Below, piece by piece: positions 59,040 to 64,000 of a stretch of 64,000 nucleotides of DNA. Position numbers and translations under genes: made by a program. The DNA comes from Streptomyces sp. TSRI0107 (GTDB taxonomy: Bacteria > Actinomycetota > Actinomycetes > Streptomycetales > Streptomycetaceae). The stretch spans positions 295,432-359,431 of the forward strand of contig NZ_LIVZ01000011.1 in the NCBI RefSeq assembly GCF_001905845.1, written 5' to 3'. Position 1 is the stretch's first letter, and each line of letters opens with the position of its first letter. The notes below the pieces were generated by a model that saw nothing but the letters and a program-made list of their open reading frames with translations, was not told where the DNA came from and made no database searches.

Positions 59040-59357
59040 CTACTTGTCGAAGCGGCGGTCGTTCAGCAGCTTCCAGGCCTTCACGTCGTCGCGGTCGCCC
59101 CGCAGCTTCCCGTCGTAGATCTGGCCGAGCGTGCGCGACAGGCGGTCACTGGGGAACTCGCGGCGGATCGAGCCCTTCTTACAGCGGGAGATGAACTTGG
59201 CGGCCACCTCGTCGAGATTGTCCCCCGCGCGGCAGCTGGGCGCGGCGGCCGCCACGACGTCGACGGCCGCCGGGACGGCGACGGCTTCGGGGACCAGCAG
59301 ACCGCCGAGCGACAGGGTCAGCGCGGCGGAGACCAGGACACGGCGCAGTGCCTTCAT
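59040..59357 (-). CDS. Small secreted protein of unknown function
   Basis: A 105-residue protein with a Sec signal peptide (MKALRRVLVSAALTLSLGGLLVPEAVAVPAA). The mature part has two cysteines (APSCRAGDNLDEVAAKFISRCKKGS) that could form one disulfide, then a basic helical end (LGQIYDGKLRGDRDDVKAWKLLNDRRFDK). GGGAG 8 bases upstream fixes ATG 59355-59357. I do not recognise the family. Confidence 0.78.
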   Translation of the reverse strand: MKALRRVLVSAALTLSLGGLLVPEAVAVPAAVDVVAAAAPSCRAGDNLDEVAAKFISRCKKGSIRREFPSDRLSRTLGQIYDGKLRGDRDDVKAWKLLNDRRFDK

Positions 59358-59479
59358 CCGAATACTCCCATCGGAACGGGTCGTCACAGGACGGTTCCGA
59401 ACCTTCCACCCCGGGCGTCGGCCCGGTGCGGATGACAGGGAGGTTGGCAGTGCGATGGCAGCCGGCTGTCAGGGGTGTG

Positions 59480-59881
59480 TCAGGCGCCCGCGTCACCCTG
59501 CTGCGCGCGCTCGGCGTCGCGCTGCTTCAGCCGGGCGGCTTCCTTGCGGACCTCGGCCTGGGTGGCGCGCTCCTTCTCCAGCCACTCGGGCCGGTCCTGC
59601 TTCAGCGCGTCGATCTGCTCGGTGGTCAGCGCCTCGGTGACCCCGCCGCGGGCCAGGCCGGCGATGGAGACGCCGAGCTTCGCCGCGACCACCGGGCGGG
59701 GGTGCGGGCCGTTGCGTCGCAGCTCCCGCAGCCACTCCGGCGGGTTGGCCTGGAGCTCGTTCAGCTCGGCGCGCGAGACGACACCCTCCTGGAACTCGGT
59801 GGGGGTGGCGGGGAGGTACACACCCAGCTTCTTCGCCGCGGTCGCGGGCTTCATCGTCTGGGTGCTCTGGTGCGACTTCAT
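59480..59881 (-). CDS. DUF5997 family protein
   Basis: A 133-residue cytoplasmic protein: MKSHQSTQTMKPATAAKKLGVYLPATPTEFQEGVVSRAELNELQ, then a stretch resembling a helix-turn-helix-like fold (RPVVAAKLGVSIAGLARGGVTEALTTEQIDAL) and a charged helical tail. This is the actinobacterial DUF5997 family, unknown function, usually encoded opposite a LysR-substrate-domain protein as here. ATG 59881 gives the conserved family start. The divergent gap to the LysR-like gene is only 58 bases. Confidence 0.85.
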   Translation of the reverse strand: MKSHQSTQTMKPATAAKKLGVYLPATPTEFQEGVVSRAELNELQANPPEWLRELRRNGPHPRPVVAAKLGVSIAGLARGGVTEALTTEQIDALKQDRPEWLEKERATQAEVRKEAARLKQRDAERAQQGDAGA

Positions 59882-59939
59882 GCAGTCCAGACTATCGGCC
59901 GCGGCGGAGACGTCCGACCACAGCCGGTAACCTGGCGGG

Positions 59940-60737
59940 GTGACCGGCTCGGAAGACTCCCCCTCGTTCCGGCTCGCGTACGTGCCCGGGGTGATGCCCG
60001 CCAAGTGGGTCCGCATCTGGAACGAGCGCCAGCCCGACATCCCGCTGACCCTCCTCTCGGTCCCGGCCGCGGAGGCGTCCGACGTCTTGCGCGACGGTGC
60101 CGCCGACGCGGGCCTGGTCCGGCTGCCGGTGGACCGTACGGTCTTCAGCGCCATCCCCCTCTACACCGAGACGACGGTCGTCGTGGTCCCGAAGGACCAC
60201 CTGATCACCGCCGCGGAGGAGGTCTCCACCGAGGACCTCGCGGACGACGTGGTCTGGCAGCCCCTGGACGACGTGCTGGAGTGGGAGCGGCTGCCCGGCA
60301 AGCCCGCGGTCGAGCGTCCCGCCACCACCGCCGACGCGATCGAGCTGGTGGCGGCGGGCGTGGGCGTCCTCGTCGTGCCGCAGTCGCTGGCCCGGCTGCA
60401 CCACCGCCGTGACCTCACCTACCGGCCGCTCGTGGACGCCCCGCAGTCGAGCGTCGCCCTGTCCTGGCCGGAGGACGCCACCACCGACCTGGTCGAGGAC
60501 TTCATCGGCATCGTGCGCGGCCGGACGGTCAACAGCACGAGGGGCCGGACGCGCCCCCAGTCCGAGCAGGCCGGGAAGACCGCGAAGACCGAGAAGGACG
60601 CGAAGAGCGGGAAGGGCCGGGCCGAGGCCGCGGCCCGCCGCAAGCCCCCGGCCGGCGCCCGTGCGGCCAAGGGCGGCGCCAAGGGTGCCCCCAAGGGCGG
60701 CGCGAAGGGCCGGGGCAAGCCGCGCCGCCGGTCCTAG
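59940..60737 (+). CDS. LysR substrate-binding-domain protein lacking the DNA-binding domain
   Basis: A 265-residue protein from GTG 59940. Residues 1-195 are a LysR-type effector-binding fold (FRLAYVPGVMPAKWVRIWNERQPDIPLTLLSV, ETTVVVVPKDHLIT, AIELVAAGVGVLVVPQSLA), but there is no N-terminal helix-turn-helix. The last 60 residues are Lys/Arg/Gly/Ala-rich with KGGAKGAPKGGAKGRGKPRRR, a possible nonspecific nucleic-acid-binding tail. Next to DUF5997, so the pair may act together. The TAG stop is supplied by the first bases of the adjoining intergenic repeat. Confidence 0.83.
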   Translation: MTGSEDSPSFRLAYVPGVMPAKWVRIWNERQPDIPLTLLSVPAAEASDVLRDGAADAGLVRLPVDRTVFSAIPLYTETTVVVVPKDHLITAAEEVSTEDLADDVVWQPLDDVLEWERLPGKPAVERPATTADAIELVAAGVGVLVVPQSLARLHHRRDLTYRPLVDAPQSSVALSWPEDATTDLVEDFIGIVRGRTVNSTRGRTRPQSEQAGKTAKTEKDAKSGKGRAEAAARRKPPAGARAAKGGAKGAPKGGAKGRGKPRRRS

Positions 60738-60938
60738 GGGGTGTCTTGCCGATCATGCCGGGCTCGCGGCGTCTGGCACCGCGCCTCGCCGCGTTGTCGT
60801 CGGTCCCCGACTCCCCCAAGCTCTCGGCTCCGCTCGAGCAGGGGGGACCCCCATCGCGTCGACTCCCTCCTACGCCTTGCGATGCACGGCACCAGACGCC
60901 GCTCCCTGATCCGGCCTGATCGACGAGACACCCCCTAG
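60734..60938. repeat. Intergenic palindromic repeat element (205 bp)
   Basis: Bounded by CTAGGGGGTGTCT at 60734 and its inverted copy ending at 60938, so the ends are terminal inverted repeats of about 13 bp, with further imperfect pairing (GGCGTCTGGCACC against GGCACCAGACGCC). The centre contains AAGCTCTCGGCTCCGCTCGAGC, a hairpin-prone block common in Streptomyces intergenic repeats. The right arm, read in reverse, recurs at 63946-64000 identically over the 55 bases visible. The open frames on both strands are side effects of the palindrome. Confidence 0.8.
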
Positions 60939-60968
60939 GCGAACGGCGCGGCGCCCAAGGCCGGCAGC

Positions 60969-63776
60969 TCAGGAGACGTACGACGCCTTCCGCGCCGTAG
61001 CGACGATCTGCTCGCCGTCCGCCCCGCTCAGCAGCCCCGCCCCGACCCACGCCTTGACGGTGGTCCGCACCCGTGTGACCAGCGCGCCCTTGCCCGCGAA
61101 CGGCGCCCCTGCCCAGATTTCGTCGAGCAGGGTCGTGCCGTCGGGCCTGGCCGGGTTGGCGACGCCGGAGTCCGTGCCGCCGAGGATCACGCGCGGCTCG
61201 GAGCGCCGGACATAGGCGTGCGTGGGGTCCTCGGTGCCTTCGAAGAACGGGGCGAACTCCGTGCCGTCGAGGGTGTGGTGGAGGGGCTTCCCGGCCACCG
61301 GAGTGAAGGTGGGCAGGAGGTCGCCGGAGAGCGCGGCGTTGCGGTACAGCCCGAACTCCAGGTAGTCCGTGGAAGAGCTGCGGGCGACCAGGTTGACCGG
61401 TCCGTAGAACAGGGTCTGGAGTGAGGGGTCGTCCGGGGCCTTCTCCACGCGCAGCCGGAAGGGGATGTTCATCCGGACCGTGTCGCCGCTGCGCCAGGTG
61501 CGCCGCACGGTGAAGTAGCCACCGGGAGTGGGGGTGCCGTCGACGGGGCGGCCGTTGACGGTGACGCGGAATCCGGCGGTCGCCCAGGACGGCACCCGCA
61601 GCTTCAGGGCGAACGCGCCGGTGCGGCCGCGTACGGTCAGCGTCGTGCCCTGTTCGCGCGGGTAGTCGGTGGTCTGCGTGACGGTGACGCCCCGTTCCGC
61701 CCAGGTGAGGGTGGTGGGGCTGTAGAGGTTGACGTAGAGGGCGCTGCCGTCGGCCTGCGCGAAGTACACCGAGTCCTGGTACTTGGTGGCGCTCTCCATG
61801 CCGGTGCCCTCGCAGCAGGTCGTGCCCTGCTTGGGCGTGTAGTCGCGGACATGGCCGGGGGTGAGCCCGATGAAGTAGGTGACGAGCGGCTTCTCGGCGT
61901 CCGGCTCGTCCTGCTTGGAGCCGAGGACCTGGTTGTAAAGGGCCCGCTCGTAGTAGTCCATGTACGCGGGGTCCTGCTCGTGGAAGAACAGGGTCCGGCT
62001 GAGCTTCAGCATGTTGTAGGCGCAGCAGGTCTCGGCGGTGGTGGCGCCGAGCGTGCCCGCGATGGCGTCCCGGGCCTTCCAGAACTCGCCGGTGCTGGTG
62101 CCGCCGATGCCGTACATGCGGTGCGGTACGACCATCCGCCAGAAGTTCTTCGCGGCGGTGAGGTAACGCTCCTCGCCGGTCGCGTCGTACAGCCTGACGT
62201 ACCCGGTGAAGATCGGGATGTGCTGGTTGGCGTGCAGCCCGTCGAGGACGTCGGTGTCGGCGGCGCACGCGTCGATGAGCCGGTCGAGGTCGAACAGCTG
62301 GGCGAGTGCCAGGTGCTCGGGCTTGCCGGTGAGGGCGTGCAGGTCGATGATCGCCTCGACGATGCCGCCGAACTCGCCGCTGGAGAAGATGCCCCACATG
62401 CGCTGCAGGGTGGCGTCCGGCAGCCGGGAGAGCCGGGAGTGCATCCAGTCGCACAGGCCCGAGGCGAGGTCGAGTGCGCGTTCGTCGTCGGTGGCGAGGT
62501 GGGCGTCCAGCAGCCCGCGCAGGATCTTGTGCGCGGTGTAGTACGGCGCCCAGACCCTGGTGTAGTCGCCGCTGGTCATCGACTCCAGCTGGATGAACTG
62601 GGTCTCCGGGTACGCGGCGAGGAACCCGGGGTGGCTCGGCCCGCCCCAGGCACGGCGCAGGGTGGCGGTCAGCCTGCGGCCGGAGGTGTCGGCGAAGGCG
62701 GATCCGGCGGTCTCGTCGAAGGCGTACGACGCGAGGTCGCCGCGTCCGGCCGGGGCATCGGCGGCGCGGCTGCTCTGCAGGCCGGTGATCTCGGCGGCGG
62801 TCAGGGCGCGGGACCAGACGTCGAAGCCGCCGAAGGCGCCCGCGAAGACGGGGTCGGCGGGGAAGTGGGAGCGGCCGAGCCAGGCGTGGGCGGGGGTGCC
62901 GAGGCTCGCCGGGGTGAGCGTCATGGCGGTGTCGCGGGCGACGGCGGTGCCGTTGACGTAGAGCGTGCCGGTGCCGTCGGCGATGGTCACCGCGAGATGG
63001 CTCCACCGGTCCAGGGGGAGGGGAGCGGTGCCGTTCAGGCCCTGTTCGGCGCCGGGTCCGCCGGTGGTGAGGGCGAAGCGGGGGACGCCGTCGGCGTTGC
63101 GGGCGGTCAGATACAGGTAGCGGGTGGTGTCGTCGCCGACGTCGAAGACCCGGGCCCACGTGCTGTCGTGGCTGGGTCTGGCCCAGGCCGCGAGGGTGAT
63201 CGCCGGGCTCGCGGCGAGGGTGGTGGGCGGTAGGTCGACGTACTGGTAGGAGCCCCGTACCTGCTCCGCCGCCGTGCCGAACCTGCCGTCCGTGGACAGG
63301 ACGACCGGGTCCCGGCGCAGTGCCTCGCGGACCTCGGTGAGGGCGCCCACCATGGTGCGGATCCTCTCCGCGTACACCTGGTCGCCGGTGCTCGCGAAGG
63401 CCTGGGACAGCATGGTGAGGAAGTGCCCGGTGTAGTGGCCGCGCAGATTGCCGTTGGCCTCGCCGTCCAGGCCCTCCCAGCCGCCGGGGGCGACGGCGCC
63501 GCCGGTGGGGAGGCCGGCGTTGGCGCGGAAGACCTGGAGCAGCCGGTTCACGTCGTAACCGCGCGCGTGGTCCAGCATCAGCTGCCGCTTCACGGCGAAG
63601 AGGCCGTCGCCGAGCGTGACGTCCTTGAGGCGGAACGGGCGCAGGGTCCAGGCGTCCGGCGCGGGGAGGTCGGCGGCGGAGGCCGGGACCGTCGCCGCGG
63701 CGGTCGCCAGGCCGGGGGTCGCCGCGGCGAGGACCGTGGTGCGGAGAAGGGCTCGGCGGGAGAGGGGCGGTGCCAT
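60969..63776 (-). CDS. Secreted GH127-like (DUF1680) glycoside hydrolase with inserted LamG domain
   Basis: A 935-residue enzyme with a Tat-type signal (LSRRALLRTTVLAAATPGLA, cleavage near ASA-AD). The catalytic beta-L-arabinofuranosidase-like domain is seen as FRLKDVTLGDGLFAVKRQLMLDHARGYDVNRLL, GHYTGHFLTML, WAPYYTAHKILRGLLDAH, STGEFWK near 562, ETCCAYNMLKLSR near 583 and TTCCEGTGMESATKYQ near 653. The Glu and Cys residues correspond to the metal/nucleophile set of GH127. Residues about 170-375 are a LamG/concanavalin-like domain (AITLAAWARPSHDSTWARVFDVGD) inserted into the barrel. Likely extracellular plant arabinan degradation. ATG 63776 has GAGGAG upstream; an earlier ATG at 63821 is less likely. 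Confidence 0.88.
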   Translation of the reverse strand: MAPPLSRRALLRTTVLAAATPGLATAAATVPASAADLPAPDAWTLRPFRLKDVTLGDGLFAVKRQLMLDHARGYDVNRLLQVFRANAGLPTGGAVAPGGWEGLDGEANGNLRGHYTGHFLTMLSQAFASTGDQVYAERIRTMVGALTEVREALRRDPVVLSTDGRFGTAAEQVRGSYQYVDLPPTTLAASPAITLAAWARPSHDSTWARVFDVGDDTTRYLYLTARNADGVPRFALTTGGPGAEQGLNGTAPLPLDRWSHLAVTIADGTGTLYVNGTAVARDTAMTLTPASLGTPAHAWLGRSHFPADPVFAGAFGGFDVWSRALTAAEITGLQSSRAADAPAGRGDLASYAFDETAGSAFADTSGRRLTATLRRAWGGPSHPGFLAAYPETQFIQLESMTSGDYTRVWAPYYTAHKILRGLLDAHLATDDERALDLASGLCDWMHSRLSRLPDATLQRMWGIFSSGEFGGIVEAIIDLHALTGKPEHLALAQLFDLDRLIDACAADTDVLDGLHANQHIPIFTGYVRLYDATGEERYLTAAKNFWRMVVPHRMYGIGGTSTGEFWKARDAIAGTLGATTAETCCAYNMLKLSRTLFFHEQDPAYMDYYERALYNQVLGSKQDEPDAEKPLVTYFIGLTPGHVRDYTPKQGTTCCEGTGMESATKYQDSVYFAQADGSALYVNLYSPTTLTWAERGVTVTQTTDYPREQGTTLTVRGRTGAFALKLRVPSWATAGFRVTVNGRPVDGTPTPGGYFTVRRTWRSGDTVRMNIPFRLRVEKAPDDPSLQTLFYGPVNLVARSSSTDYLEFGLYRNAALSGDLLPTFTPVAGKPLHHTLDGTEFAPFFEGTEDPTHAYVRRSEPRVILGGTDSGVANPARPDGTTLLDEIWAGAPFAGKGALVTRVRTTVKAWVGAGLLSGADGEQIVATARKASYVS

Positions 63777-63832
63777 GTGCTGCTCCTCTGCGGAGTGATT
63801 CGGCTGTGTGGTCCGACTCATGGAATGAAGTT

Positions 63833-63848
63833 GTTCGAGATCTCGAAC
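63833..63848. promoter_or_regulatory. 16-bp perfect palindrome upstream of the GH127 gene
   Basis: GTTCGAGATCTCGAAC, a perfect palindrome, 57 bases before the GH127 start and probably near its promoter. Likely a repressor site for a sugar-responsive regulator outside the window. The stretch 63777-63945 holds no gene. Confidence 0.5.
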
Positions 63849-63900
63849 GTCGTACGAATGGTCGACCAGAAGGTAGAGGTGGTGCGGGAGCGCGTCAACG

Positions 63901-63923
63901 GTCCCGGCCGATTCGGCCGGGAC
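63901..63923. terminator. Hairpin, possible terminator
   Basis: GTCCCGGCCG, ATT, CGGCCGGGAC: a perfect 10-bp stem with a 3-base loop, between the GH127 promoter region and the repeat at 63946. It could end transcription of a leftward gene lying beyond the window. Confidence 0.5.
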
Positions 63924-63945
63924 AGGTGGGGTCGCGGAGCTGGAA

Positions 63946-64000
63946 CTAGGGGGTGTCTCGTCGATCAGGCCGGATCAGGGAGCGGCGTCTGGTGCCGTGC
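63946..64000. repeat. Second copy of the intergenic repeat, cut by window end
   Basis: Begins CTAGGGGGTGTCTCGTCG and runs off the window. The 55 visible bases are identical to the reverse complement of the right end of the element at 60734-60938, so the two lie in inverted orientation on either side of the GH127 gene. Confidence 0.85.

Noticed and set aside
60741..60938. Small 65-codon proteins on both strands in the intergenic repeat
   Set aside because: Both frames come from the palindromic element itself; no ribosome site or conserved protein features.

Overview
The window is chromosomal DNA of very high G+C with strong third-position GC bias, GTG and TTG starts, GGAGG-type ribosome sites and actinomycete-specific families (DUF5709, DUF5997, DUF4288, LAL regulators). 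All of this points to Streptomyces or a close relative. I found no tRNA, rRNA, CRISPR array, integrase or transposase gene.

Layout. 1-14332 is mostly housekeeping and transport: a truncated DEFH-box helicase, a membrane metal-dependent hydrolase, zinc-independent ribosomal protein L31, a DUF5709 protein, an asymmetric heterodimeric ABC exporter, a secreted PNGase A-like protein, a MarR/ABC exporter pair sharing an inverted-repeat operator, an MltG-like protein, a flavin oxidoreductase and a YjbQ protein. 14563-35718 is one 21-kb rightward operon for an extracellular contractile injection system (eCIS, phage-tail-like): sheath, tube, baseplate chaperone, a 1127-residue repeat protein, DUF4255 cap, tube initiator, LysM protein, hub, spike, PAAR-like tip, gp25, two J-like wedge proteins, a P2-I-like protein with a probable beta-helix, and a DUF6519 protein. 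Most genes overlap by 4 bases. No AAA+ ATPase, conventional tape measure, capsid, terminase or integrase lies in the window, so it is not a prophage.

35733-43155 holds a zinc-ribbon membrane protein, a large LAL-type LuxR regulator, a terpene synthase/cytochrome P450 pair closed by a hairpin terminator, an alpha/beta hydrolase and a small acidic protein. 43152-58540 is a class I lanthipeptide cluster. The 55-residue precursor has a 24-residue core that differs from planosporicin (recalled sequence) at two positions. Its gene set matches the planosporicin/microbisporicin plan: LanB, LanC, an ABC exporter, a LanV-like protein, ECF sigma and anti-sigma factors, a second ABC system, a DUF2511 lipoprotein, a LuxR-type regulator and LanFE immunity genes. 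Three near-identical promoters (GAACC, 15 bases, GCTACGTAC) precede the sigma gene, the second transporter operon and lanE, but not the precursor. This suggests a sigma-factor feed-forward loop with separate control of the precursor operon.

58605-64000 has a DUF4288 protein, a small secreted protein, a DUF5997/LysR-like divergent pair, and a secreted GH127 enzyme carrying a LamG insertion. The GH127 gene is flanked by inverted copies of an intergenic repeat.
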